DNA of 64,000 nucleotides from assembly GCA_002189105.1 (NCBI GenBank), contig NIOB01000003.1, positions 310,001 to 374,000 on the forward strand, read 5' to 3'. Shown here one piece after another: positions 53,058-61,279 of this stretch (within the stretch, counting starts at the first letter, position 1; the number at the start of each line of letters is the position of its first letter). Below the pieces are notes generated by a model. The model was not told where the DNA came from, did no database searches, and worked only from the letters and a program-made list of their open reading frames with translations. A program made the translations under genes and the position numbers. Source of the stretch: Saccharibacillus soli (GTDB lineage: Bacteria > Bacillota > Bacilli > Paenibacillales > Paenibacillaceae).

Positions 53058-53618
53058 ATGATGATTTCGGATCAAGAATTGACGATTCGTCCGCTTGAAG
53101 CACGCGACCTGCCGCGCCTGTGGGAATTGATCTACAGGGACGATCAGCCTGAATGGAAAAAATGGGACGCTCCCTATTATCCGCATGAAGCGATGCCTTA
53201 CGACAAGTTCCTGCCTACCGGACAGAAGTGGATCGGCGACGATGACTTCTGGGTGATTGACGTACAGGGAACCGTGCGCGGGATCGTATCTTATTATTGG
53301 GAACACGAACCTTCCCGCTGGCTGGAGATTGGCATCGTGCTGCACGAGGCCGGGAGCTGGGGGCGAGGTATCGGAACGCGTGCCCTGAGATTGTGGATCG
53401 ATCGTTTGTTTACGACCCTGCCGCTGGTACGGATTGGCTACAGCACCTGGTCAGGCAACGAACGTATGATTCGGGTCGGCGAGAAGCTGGGCATGCAGAT
53501 GGAAGCCCGAATTCGCAAAGCCCGTTATTACGATGGACACTATTATGATTCCATCCGCATGGGGATGCTCCGAGAAGAATGGGAGCAGCATCGTCAGGAT
53601 GGATCGGTCAATTCATAA
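53058..53618 (+). CDS. GNAT family N-acetyltransferase
   Basis: 186-residue acetyl-CoA-dependent acetyltransferase. It begins LTIRPLEARDLPRLWELIY. Motif A is GSWGRGIGTRALRLW, motif B NERMIRVGEKLGMQMEARIRK, and the end DSIRMGMLREEW fits RimJ/RimL-like or SpeG-like enzymes. AGAGGA lies just upstream; ATG 53061 is an equally good start (6 nt spacing) to ATG 53058. A short leader ORF precedes it. Divergent from merR, with the 179-bp gap holding both promoters. Acceptor unknown; a detoxification role is possible beside the drug exporter. Confidence 0.9.
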   Translation: MMISDQELTIRPLEARDLPRLWELIYRDDQPEWKKWDAPYYPHEAMPYDKFLPTGQKWIGDDDFWVIDVQGTVRGIVSYYWEHEPSRWLEIGIVLHEAGSWGRGIGTRALRLWIDRLFTTLPLVRIGYSTWSGNERMIRVGEKLGMQMEARIRKARYYDGHYYDSIRMGMLREEWEQHRQDGSVNS

Positions 53619-53660
53619 AAAAAACGACTCCACGCAGCCGTGTGGGGTCGCTTTTTGCTA
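53619..53660 (+). terminator. Terminator after the GNAT gene
   Basis: AAAAAACGACTCCAC ... GTGTGGGGTCGCTTTTT, an imperfect stem with T5. Confidence 0.75.
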
Positions 53661-53782
53661 TGTTGGGCGCTGATTCCATCCGTCCTTGAACCTCTGGCAT
53701 CTGGCAGCTCCATCTACCGCCTTGCAGCTTCACCGGTTCGGCTCTGCACAAACAAATCGACCGGCTAGTCAGCTGTATCCAA

Positions 53783-54514
53783 TCAGTCGTGCTGCTCCGA
53801 AATGGTCTCGTACATGATCGGCAGCAGACTCTCCTCACGGTCCATCTCGTTCCAGAACCAGACAACGGCTCCAAGCGGCAGATGCAGCGTCTCGTCCTTG
53901 CCGCTGACCTGGTCGATTAGCGGTCCGCGGCCGCCCGAATCCAGACTCAGTTTGAACTCGAAATCACGATCCAGTCGTTCGATGAGGTACGAGCAGGCCA
54001 TGCAGATGTCGTTTTCATCCGGAAGTTCACTCTGCTTGCGCTTCTCGCGCAGCCAGTCTTCAAGACGCCGAATCGCCTCGCGTGTATCGGGATTGCCCTC
54101 ATCAATGTTCGTCTGTTCTCTAAGTTGGTTGGCACAATCCCGATATTCATTCAGAATCTTCTCGCTGAGTTCATCGCTGGGCTGGTAATACGGACGTTGG
54201 GCCTCTTCTTCCATCTTGGGCAGCAGTTCCTTGTCCAACTTCTCGATAAAGCCATCCAGAACCTGTTCCAATTCCTCTTCGTTCTCGAAGCGCACGAACT
54301 CGATGCCCGGCTTACCGGGATAATAGCCTTCCACATAAGCCTGCATCCCGATCAGATGTTCATCTTGCAGCCCCTGTGAGATTTCGATGGATCGGCTGCG
54401 CGGCTTGCCTTCTTTCAGAAAGGGCCAGGCATCGTTCAGATCCTTCTTTTGCGGCTCATAACCGTGTTCACGCAGATAAGGAACCAACCGCTGGTTCATC
54501 GCTTCCAAAATCAT
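53783..54514 (-). CDS. Hypothetical cytoplasmic protein
   Basis: 243 residues, acidic, no signal or TM. No family recognised. It starts MILEAMNQRLVPYLREHGYEP. A central helical, Glu-rich segment (ENEEELEQVLDGFIEKLDKE) is followed by a second helical part with CMACSYLIERLDRDFEF and a C-terminal beta-rich end LHLPLGAVVWFWNEMDR. AAGGAGG lies 9 nt before ATG 54514. Flanked by a GNAT gene (convergent) and an ECF sigma operon (divergent). Confidence 0.7.
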   Translation of the reverse strand: MILEAMNQRLVPYLREHGYEPQKKDLNDAWPFLKEGKPRSRSIEISQGLQDEHLIGMQAYVEGYYPGKPGIEFVRFENEEELEQVLDGFIEKLDKELLPKMEEEAQRPYYQPSDELSEKILNEYRDCANQLREQTNIDEGNPDTREAIRRLEDWLREKRKQSELPDENDICMACSYLIERLDRDFEFKLSLDSGGRGPLIDQVSGKDETLHLPLGAVVWFWNEMDREESLLPIMYETISEQHD

Positions 54515-54755
54515 AGGATCAGGCCTCCTTGTGATGTCACTTCATCTTGGACATACGGCTTCGCTTGGGACATACGACGGGATCACTTTCAGCACCTATT
54601 TTTCCTACGCGTACCGCTCTCTCCATCCCTTCTCTATTTGCCGTAAATGGGACGTTATAGAAAAGATACACAGCTATCGCCAAAGCGAAGCGCCAAGATC
54701 AAAGAATTGACGGAACGTTTACGAATCTCCAAATCACAAAAGCGCTCAAGCCTGC

Positions 54756-54784
54756 TGAAACTATTCAAGATCCCTTCTCGACTA
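54756..54784 (+). promoter_or_regulatory. ECF sigma-dependent promoter
   Basis: TGAAAC (54756-54761), 17 nt, CGACTA (54779-54784): nearly ideal for SigX/SigW-like ECF factors. It lies about 34 nt before the sigma gene start, so the sigma factor probably activates its own operon. The rest of 54515-54755 has no recognised element. Confidence 0.7.
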
Positions 54785-54817
54785 TATCGATAGAACCGTA
54801 AAAAGGAGGCTGGAAGC

Positions 54818-55366
54818 TTGAACGAGCTGCGCCTCATCAGACGAATTCGGCGAAGCGGCGATCGAGCTTCCGCCGACTGTCTGGTGCGGCATTACTATGA
54901 CGAGATATATCGATTTATACGCCGACAGGTCTCGAGCGAAGACGTCGCCCTGGATCTGACCCAGGAGATTTTCATCTCCATGCTGCGCTCCATCGCTCAT
55001 TATGAAGAACGAGGAGGCGCAAGCTTCCGCACCTGGTTGTACCGCATCGCCACCAACAAGCTCATTGACTGGTATCGTTCGCGGGCTTACCGCAATCGTT
55101 CCCTGACGCTGACGTTGGACGACGTTGAGCCGATCGACGACACCGACTTCACCAGACTGCTGGAAAACAGCGAATTCGTGGAAGAAGTGTTCGCGTTCGT
55201 CAGCGAACTGCCATCGGATACCCAGAAGATCTTCCGGCTGCATCTGTTCGGCGGGTACACTTTTCGGGAGATCGCCGAGCTGGTGGATCTATCGGAAGGC
55301 AGCGTCAAGACGCGTTATTATCGGCTGATCCATAAGCTTGGAAAGGAGTTTGCCCATCATGAATGA
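54818..55366 (+). CDS. ECF-type RNA polymerase sigma factor
   Basis: 182-residue group 4 sigma factor. Region 2: YRFIRRQVSSEDVALDLTQE, IFISMLRSIAHYEERGGASF, RTWLYRIATNKLIDWYR. Region 4 helix-turn-helix: YTFREIAELVDLSEGSVKTR. The TTG start at 54818 has AAAAGGAGG 8 nt upstream. Preceded by an ECF-type promoter. The stop overlaps the next start, so sigma and membrane protein are coupled. The whole downstream ABC cassette is probably its regulon core. Confidence 0.92.
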   Translation: MNELRLIRRIRRSGDRASADCLVRHYYDEIYRFIRRQVSSEDVALDLTQEIFISMLRSIAHYEERGGASFRTWLYRIATNKLIDWYRSRAYRNRSLTLTLDDVEPIDDTDFTRLLENSEFVEEVFAFVSELPSDTQKIFRLHLFGGYTFREIAELVDLSEGSVKTRYYRLIHKLGKEFAHHE

Positions 55367-56066
55367 ACAACAAAAAAACGCCAGCATCAACCGGATTCTG
55401 GATCAAGGCCTGGTGGAGCCTGTACGGGCGGGAGAGCGAATCTCGTCCATGATGCGGGAGCTGGGGCTTCGATTTATTTTCTGGGATACGGGGTACAGCC
55501 TGTTCTTCGCCGCGATCACCCTGGGACTCGCATTTGCCTTATTCATTCTCACTCCGTCCGACTATCTGGCTTCAGCCGCTGTAGCGGTTGCCCCTCTGCT
55601 GATGCTGCTTGCCGTGTCTTTTGCCGAGACATCAGAACGACTGGGGGGGCTTTATGAGCTGAAGCAGACCTTTCGTTACACCGTCCGGCAGATCGCGGCT
55701 GTACGCATGATGGCTTATTCGGCTGCGGGGACGCTTTTTACCGCTCTGGTGGCCTATATCGGAACAGAAGGGGAATTTAGCTTCCTCTCGCTGTTTTCGC
55801 TGTGCACCGCTGCCTTGTTTGCCTGTGCGACGATTACCGTTACGCTGCTGCACCGAACTCGAAATGGATGGATTCCTGCCGGGTTTACAGCAATTTGGGC
55901 TCTTGCCAACCTGGGGCTGATGTTCCTCTTAAACGACAAGTGGGAGCTGCTGCTGCGCGGGATTCCGGTGGGCATCGCTGCCTTGTTCGCCGCTGGCTTC
56001 GCCGCCCTGTTCATCTGGCAGCTCTCCAAAATGCTCAGGGAGGTCAACCGTTATGTTATCGCTTAA
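55359..56066 (+). CDS. Membrane protein, candidate sigma regulator
   Basis: 235 residues: cytoplasmic N-terminus of about 45 residues (NRILDQGLVEPVRAGERISS), then about six TMs. The gene overlaps the sigma gene by 8 nt, with GAAAGGAG well placed, and overlaps the ABC ATPase gene by 14 nt. Its place between sigma and transporter suggests an anti-sigma-like membrane regulator or a transporter component. No family recognised; there is no zinc anti-sigma motif. Confidence 0.7.
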   Translation: MNEQQKNASINRILDQGLVEPVRAGERISSMMRELGLRFIFWDTGYSLFFAAITLGLAFALFILTPSDYLASAAVAVAPLLMLLAVSFAETSERLGGLYELKQTFRYTVRQIAAVRMMAYSAAGTLFTALVAYIGTEGEFSFLSLFSLCTAALFACATITVTLLHRTRNGWIPAGFTAIWALANLGLMFLLNDKWELLLRGIPVGIAALFAAGFAALFIWQLSKMLREVNRYVIA

Positions 56067-56904
56067 TCGAGTAAGCAAGCAGTATGGAAACTTTATGGCT
56101 CTGGAAGAGATCGATCTGGAATTCACTCAAGGGGTCTACGCACTGTTGGCTCCCAACGGCGCGGGCAAAACCACGCTTATCAAGATGCTCGCCACACTCA
56201 TCTTCCCCACCAAAGGCGAGATTCTCTGGAACGGTGACGACATCATCGCCCTGGATGCAGCATACCGGGACCTCATCGGCTATCTGCCGCAGGATTTCGG
56301 TTATTACCGCAACCATACGCCGCGTGAATTCCTGCGCTACATGGCGGCGGTCAAATGCCTGAAGCGTGAGCAGGTCGCGCAGCGGATCGACGAACTGCTC
56401 GATCTGGTGGGCCTATCGGATGTGCGCGACAAGAAGATGCGCAAATTCTCAGGTGGCATGATCCAGCGCGTCGGGATCGCCCAGGCCATGCTCAATAATC
56501 CGCGCATCCTGATTCTCGATGAGCCAACCGCCGGACTTGACCCCAAGGAGCGCGTACGCTTCCGCAACTTAATCTCCTCCCTATCCAAAGACCGAATCGT
56601 CATCCTCTCCACCCATATCGTGTCGGATATTGAGACCATCGCCAGCAGCGTGATTCTTATCAAGGATCGACGGCTGTTCGCCCAGGATTCGCCAGGCTCC
56701 ATCTGTCAGCAGCTCAATGGCAAAATCTTTGAGACGGATGCTGTAGACGATCTCGACATCCCCCATCTGCTGCTGACCGAACGGCAGGAGAATGGCCAAA
56801 CGATCACACGTTTTGCCAGTGAGCAAGGCAGCGGGGAAGCGCGAAGCGTCACACCCAATCTCGAAGACGTCTTCTTGTACGTCTATCGGGATGAAGAACG
56901 GTGA
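56053..56904 (+). CDS. ABC transporter ATP-binding protein (BcrA/CcmA type)
   Basis: 283-residue ATPase. Walker A LLAPNGAGKTTLIK (the usual G is A in the first position: APNGAGKTT), Q-loop LPQDFGYY, signature FSGGMIQR, Walker B ILILDEPTAGLDP, switch His LSTHIV. Such ATPases drive exporters for antibiotics or lipids, often giving self-protection. It overlaps the upstream membrane gene by 14 nt; the permease starts 7 nt later. Part of a sigma-controlled cassette with three permease genes. Confidence 0.93.
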   Translation: MLSLNRVSKQYGNFMALEEIDLEFTQGVYALLAPNGAGKTTLIKMLATLIFPTKGEILWNGDDIIALDAAYRDLIGYLPQDFGYYRNHTPREFLRYMAAVKCLKREQVAQRIDELLDLVGLSDVRDKKMRKFSGGMIQRVGIAQAMLNNPRILILDEPTAGLDPKERVRFRNLISSLSKDRIVILSTHIVSDIETIASSVILIKDRRLFAQDSPGSICQQLNGKIFETDAVDDLDIPHLLLTERQENGQTITRFASEQGSGEARSVTPNLEDVFLYVYRDEER

Positions 56905-56910
56905 AGCGCC

Positions 56911-57963
56911 ATGGTCTACCGATATGAGTTAAAAAAGCTGCTGCTCTCTCCTCTGCTGCTCACGCTCACGTTATTGTGCGTCTTAGCGAATCTGACGTTC
57001 CTGCTTGTTGAGCATGACAATGCCCCCTCGCCCAGGCAGACGAATCGCCCGGAGGACGTTCTGGCGGCTCAGGACGCGTCCATCTTCGACGGATATTCCG
57101 CAGCATCGATCGCCGAAAGTTATATTCGCTGGTATCGCCTTGAAGGAACGAACGCCGAACATGTGCGAGCGAAATACGACGCGCTTCAGCCTGTCATTGA
57201 TCGCAAAGCCGCAGCGGACGAGAAACCACAGCTTCACTTTAGCGGCCAGGTGTCGGATGTTCATGTTCTGCTTTTTGGCAAACTGCTCAAGTTCTTCAGT
57301 CAGGAGGTGGGGCTGCTGGCGCTGCTCACCGCCCTGCTGTCCGCCGTCTACGAGCAGATGCGCGGCACTGAATCGATCGTCTATGCGTCCAGAGTCGGAC
57401 GGCAGGTTCAACTCACCAAGCTCTGGGTGACGCTGTCCGCGTCTGCTGTGCTGAGTTTGATGGTGATCGGATGCAGTCTGCTGATCTTTTTCGCCTTGTT
57501 TGACTTTGCGATTCCATGGCAGGCGGACGTCTCCAGCGTCTTCGATCATGCTCTTGGCGAAACCAAGCCCTTTATCACCTGGAATGACCTGACGGTTGCG
57601 GAATATCTGTGGGCATCCTTGGGAATCAGCATGGGGCTGGCTTGGCTCTGCGCTCTGATCGGCTTCGCAGCCGGAACCGGGTTTCGCAGCGTCTACGCCG
57701 CTTTCGGTGCGTGCGTACTGCTGTTTACCGCCTTCGATCTGGTCGCCCGCTCTTCCTTGCTGCCGGTCGGCTCCATGCTCAAGAGCGCCTGGGGTCTTAA
57801 CCCGATGTGGCTGTGGAAAAACAGCGGCACATGGTTCACCGACGGCAGAGCGGAGATGCTGTGGGCGAATTTCGAACGACTGGGACTGTGCGCCTACTCG
57901 ATCCTGTTTGCCTCCGCCGTCTGGGGCGCTTACCACCTGCTGAGAAGGAGGGAGATCCATTGA
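56911..57963 (+). CDS. ABC transporter permease, cassette subunit 1
   Basis: 350 residues: an N-terminal TM (about 11-31), an extracytoplasmic segment with IAESYIRWYRLEG (about 35-120), then five to six TMs (about 130-340). ABC-2-type layout, as in exporters paired with BcrA-like ATPases. Start ATG 56911 is 7 nt after the ATPase stop. The stop overlaps the TTG start of the next permease. It shares the ELKKL-type start and topology with the two following genes but is more distant from them. Confidence 0.82.
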   Translation: MVYRYELKKLLLSPLLLTLTLLCVLANLTFLLVEHDNAPSPRQTNRPEDVLAAQDASIFDGYSAASIAESYIRWYRLEGTNAEHVRAKYDALQPVIDRKAAADEKPQLHFSGQVSDVHVLLFGKLLKFFSQEVGLLALLTALLSAVYEQMRGTESIVYASRVGRQVQLTKLWVTLSASAVLSLMVIGCSLLIFFALFDFAIPWQADVSSVFDHALGETKPFITWNDLTVAEYLWASLGISMGLAWLCALIGFAAGTGFRSVYAAFGACVLLFTAFDLVARSSLLPVGSMLKSAWGLNPMWLWKNSGTWFTDGRAEMLWANFERLGLCAYSILFASAVWGAYHLLRRREIH

Positions 57964-59204
57964 GCTTGTTCTTCTGCGAATGGAAAAAGATCTGGAATTG
58001 GCGGGTTGTGGGGTTGTTATTCACATTTGCTGCCCTGATGTGGTTCTTGGTTCTAAAAGTAGACGTGCAGAATTATAAAACGTTAATGACCTCCGCTCAC
58101 TACCAGCGCGAAATGTTCGAGAAATACGGGACGACGCTGGAAGTGGAAGAGTTAGATGAATACGACATTCCGGGAAAAATGACGGCGGTTGAAGAGGAAC
58201 TGGACAATCAAATTTCCAGCGACATGCTGTTTACGAACCACGGTATCCACACTTACAAAGAGTATCAGACATTCATGGCGAATGGCATGGATGGTATGGA
58301 TGAACAAGCAGCAGAACGATTCTTCAAGCTTGCTTCTCAAATGGACGAGCAGCTCTGGAGCAATGAGACGAGAAAAGGCTCGCAAAAGCTCCTTGTTCCC
58401 CCAGTAGGTCGTCTAGAAATGCTTGCTGAATTGCAGAACCGATATGCCCATTATGAGCAAAGCAGCGCCCTCCATGGCTTAACGCGTGAGAATCAGAATC
58501 ATCCCGTGGCGGCAGAGGCTATAAGAAAAATTCAATCTAAACATAACAACAGTCTGGTACCCACCGCCCTACAGGGAAGCGTATCCAGATATGCAAGCGT
58601 GGTTGGCGTATCCGCCATTCTCATGACGATTTTGATTGTTTCCCCTTCGCTAACCCGGGACCGTGCACGGAACGTTTATCTGCTTCAATATTCGTCTGCA
58701 GCAGGCCGCCGCATCTTATGGATCCAGTTGGCAGCGGCAGTTTCCAGTGCCTGCATTTTTTCACTCGTAGTGATTGCTGTGAGCGCCATTCCGCTGCTTG
58801 CGGCGGGAATGGGTGACTACTTTGGCGTCTCGATGCTGTTCACGTCATACAGCAGCCTCGTTTTTCTCTATGAAATTACGTTCGCTCAGTATGTCCTGCT
58901 GCTCGCTGGCATGATTATTCTGCTCTGTGCAGCCGCTGCATGCTTCACGTTTGTGCTGGCGAGATTCAGTACAAATATCATGAATACGATCCTCAAGATC
59001 GTTCCGCTGGGTCTGGCATTCTGGATTCTGTATTTGGGTGCGATCAGCGATACCTTTACTCCGTTCAACATGCTATTTAGCAGTGTCCTGCATGGTCGCA
59101 TGGTTATGCCTGAGCTGATCTTGTGCGTTGTATTAGCTGTAGTCGGCGTACTGACGGTGGTGAGCATTCTGGTACGTGAACGCAAAACGGATGTCTCCTC
59201 TTAG
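57960..59204 (+). CDS. ABC transporter permease, cassette subunit 2
   Basis: 414-residue ABC-2-like permease. It begins CEWKKIWNWRVVGLL, has an N-terminal TM, an extracytoplasmic domain of about 190 residues (YQREMFEKYGTTLE, YDIPGKMTAVEEELD, HGIHTYKEYQTFM), then six TMs (about 215-400), with YLLQYSSAAGRRILW before TM3. TTG 57960 has AAGGAGGG 7 nt upstream and overlaps the previous stop; earlier in-frame starts lie inside the preceding gene. Clearly paralogous to the next gene. Confidence 0.83.
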   Translation: MSLFFCEWKKIWNWRVVGLLFTFAALMWFLVLKVDVQNYKTLMTSAHYQREMFEKYGTTLEVEELDEYDIPGKMTAVEEELDNQISSDMLFTNHGIHTYKEYQTFMANGMDGMDEQAAERFFKLASQMDEQLWSNETRKGSQKLLVPPVGRLEMLAELQNRYAHYEQSSALHGLTRENQNHPVAAEAIRKIQSKHNNSLVPTALQGSVSRYASVVGVSAILMTILIVSPSLTRDRARNVYLLQYSSAAGRRILWIQLAAAVSSACIFSLVVIAVSAIPLLAAGMGDYFGVSMLFTSYSSLVFLYEITFAQYVLLLAGMIILLCAAAACFTFVLARFSTNIMNTILKIVPLGLAFWILYLGAISDTFTPFNMLFSSVLHGRMVMPELILCVVLAVVGVLTVVSILVRERKTDVSS

Positions 59205-59334
59205 AAAAAAGTCTCTGCTTGCAATACGCATGTTCACTTATAAATATAGCTTTATCACCACAGTTGGCTTTCAGGAAAAGGTTGACCAACTCCGCTTCAG
59301 CTGCCTCCAGCACCCAAATAAGGAGAGAACGACT

Positions 59335-60582
59335 TTGCATCTACTTAGACATGAACTCAAAAAGATTTGGAATTGGCGGGTTCTCGCTCTGCTTGCCGTG
59401 CTTGCAGCTCTGGTCTGGTCGCTGCCCTTGAGAGAATCAGCCGCTGGCTATGACAGCATGCGCACACACGGCGGATATGGATCGTATCAGCGTGAGCTAT
59501 TCCAGCGATACGGGAACACACTGGAGCCAGAGGAGTGGGCGGATTACGATGTTCCAGGCAAAATAGCAGCGGTTCAAGCCGAAACGGACGCCCTGATTGC
59601 AAAAAGCGAACTTTTTGCCAAGCAGGGCATCCATAACTACGCTCAGTATCTGGCATTTGTCGATCGAGATACCTCAGGCCTGGATGACGCAGAACTCGAA
59701 CGCTTTATGAAGATCACCCAAGACATGCGAGATCAACTGTCACTTCGTTACGATGGACAGACCCTGGATGAATTTTATGCGTCTCCACAGATGCGTATGA
59801 TGGCGCTTAAAGCTCTCGCAAGTGCATACGGGAATCCAGATGATGAATACCGATTGCAGTCTTTCATCCAGCGTGACGAGCGTCCTGTCGTCGTACAGGC
59901 TGCCCGCGAGATTCTCAGCCGCCGCAACAGCAGCCTGATTCGTGTCGATCTGGTGGAGTCCGCTTCGATGTATGCAGCAACAGTAGGCGTATTCAGTCTG
60001 GTCGCCACGCTGCTGCTGGTCACTCTGCCTCTATCGACAGATCGGACGCGGCAGGTGCATCTGATGCAGTATTCATCCCGAACAGGGCGGCGAATCCTGC
60101 GGATTCAGGGGGCGGCGATGCTCATCAGCAGCTTGATCGTGTCTATCCTATCCATCGCCTTGGGCGCCATTCCCCTGCTTGCTGAAGGCGCTGCCGAATA
60201 TCGTCACGCCTCCATTCAGCAGTGCTTTTCTTTTTTCGATATGGGATTGTATGACCTCACATTCGGTCAATATGCGATGATTCTGTGTGCCATGATTATG
60301 CTGCTCACCGTAGGCACTGCCGCCTTTGTGTTCATTCTGACGAGATTCAGTGCCAATCTGATGACCCTGCTCATCAAGATCGTTCCTTTGGGGCTTGCCT
60401 TGTCAGGCATTGCGGTACTGACAATCTACCAAGCTTTCTCGTCTAACAATCTGCTGTTCAGCGCTGTACTGCGGGGAAGAATCGTCATGCCAGAACCCCT
60501 TCTGTGCGCGATCATCGCCGGGGCGGGTCTGCTGGGAGCCTGGTGGGTTACATGTCGGGAGAAGCATGTGGATGTGGGGTAG
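59335..60582 (+). CDS. ABC transporter permease, cassette subunit 3 (paralogue of subunit 2)
   Basis: 415 residues. It begins with HELKKIWNWRVLALL and keeps the same plan and motifs as the preceding protein (YQRELFQRYGNTLE, YDVPGKIAAVQAETD, QGIHNYAQYLAF, HLMQYSSRTGRRILR), so the two arose by tandem duplication. The TTG start at 59335 has AGGAG 9 nt upstream; the frame is open to 59176 but without support. A 130-bp spacer separates it from subunit 2. The three permeases may form alternative dimers with one ATPase. Confidence 0.83.
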   Translation: MHLLRHELKKIWNWRVLALLAVLAALVWSLPLRESAAGYDSMRTHGGYGSYQRELFQRYGNTLEPEEWADYDVPGKIAAVQAETDALIAKSELFAKQGIHNYAQYLAFVDRDTSGLDDAELERFMKITQDMRDQLSLRYDGQTLDEFYASPQMRMMALKALASAYGNPDDEYRLQSFIQRDERPVVVQAAREILSRRNSSLIRVDLVESASMYAATVGVFSLVATLLLVTLPLSTDRTRQVHLMQYSSRTGRRILRIQGAAMLISSLIVSILSIALGAIPLLAEGAAEYRHASIQQCFSFFDMGLYDLTFGQYAMILCAMIMLLTVGTAAFVFILTRFSANLMTLLIKIVPLGLALSGIAVLTIYQAFSSNNLLFSAVLRGRIVMPEPLLCAIIAGAGLLGAWWVTCREKHVDVG

Positions 60583-60749
60583 CAAGCAGCCGCTCTGAGG
60601 CGGTGGACCGCTCACCCGCTTCCTCTTACCTGCAAAAACGGGGAACCTCCAAACGCTGCTGACATACTGCTGTCAGCAGACGGCTTGTATGATGAGACCG
60701 ATCCATCAGCCGTACCCCAATCCCATATTTTCAGGAGGAAACTCATCTC

Positions 60750-61118
60750 ATGCCAACTCTCGGACCCGACTTCATCTCGCTTCAAGTCAGCAATCTGGAA
60801 AGCTCCGCCGAATTTTATCAGAACTACCTCGGACTGGTTCGTTCTTCATCGGGACCTCCGCATGCGGTAGTCTTCGACACGCAGCCGATCGCATTTGCTC
60901 TCCGCGATCTCCTCCCGGGTGTGGAGCTGACTTCAACCGCACAGCCGGGACTTGGCATAGCGCTGTGGATGTATGCCCCGGATGCGCAAGAAATTCACGA
61001 CAAACTGAATAAGGCAGGCGTAGAGATCATTGCCCCGCCAATCGACGGGCCATTTGGACGTACCTTTACCTTCGTTGATCCGGATGGATATCGGATTACA
61101 CTGCATAGCAAGGGCTGA
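60750..61118 (+). CDS. VOC family protein (glyoxalase/bleomycin-resistance fold)
   Basis: 122 residues with two beta-alpha-beta-beta-beta modules: DFISLQVSNLESSAEFYQNY, LGLVRSSSGPPHAVVF, then GLGIALWMYAPDAQEIHDKL and FTFVDPDGYRITLH. Catalytic metal ligands typical of glyoxalase I (His/Glu/His/Glu) are not all present (no His in the first strand, Gln instead), so it may be a binding protein rather than a metalloenzyme. AGGAGG lies 11 nt before ATG 60750. Monocistronic. Confidence 0.85.
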   Translation: MPTLGPDFISLQVSNLESSAEFYQNYLGLVRSSSGPPHAVVFDTQPIAFALRDLLPGVELTSTAQPGLGIALWMYAPDAQEIHDKLNKAGVEIIAPPIDGPFGRTFTFVDPDGYRITLHSKG

Positions 61119-61227
61119 AGTTGAAATCTCAGCTCGTTTAAGCAAGTAATCAGGATCTCATCCGTTTGAAGGATGAGATGGATGGATGTGCCTGCCAGCA
61201 GGCAGCACCAGGCCGTCTAAATCAACA

Positions 61228-61276
61228 GCAAAAAGCCCGACCGGAAGAGGCCGATGCCTCGCCCGGTCGGGCTTGG
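61228..61276. terminator. Bidirectional terminator
   Basis: Stem AAGCCCGACCGG / CCGGTCGGGCTT around an inner GAGGC/GCCTC hairpin, with U5 on the minus strand. It ends the GAP1-like gene at once after its stop and may end the VOC gene on the other strand. Confidence 0.88.
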
Positions 61277-61279
61277 TTG

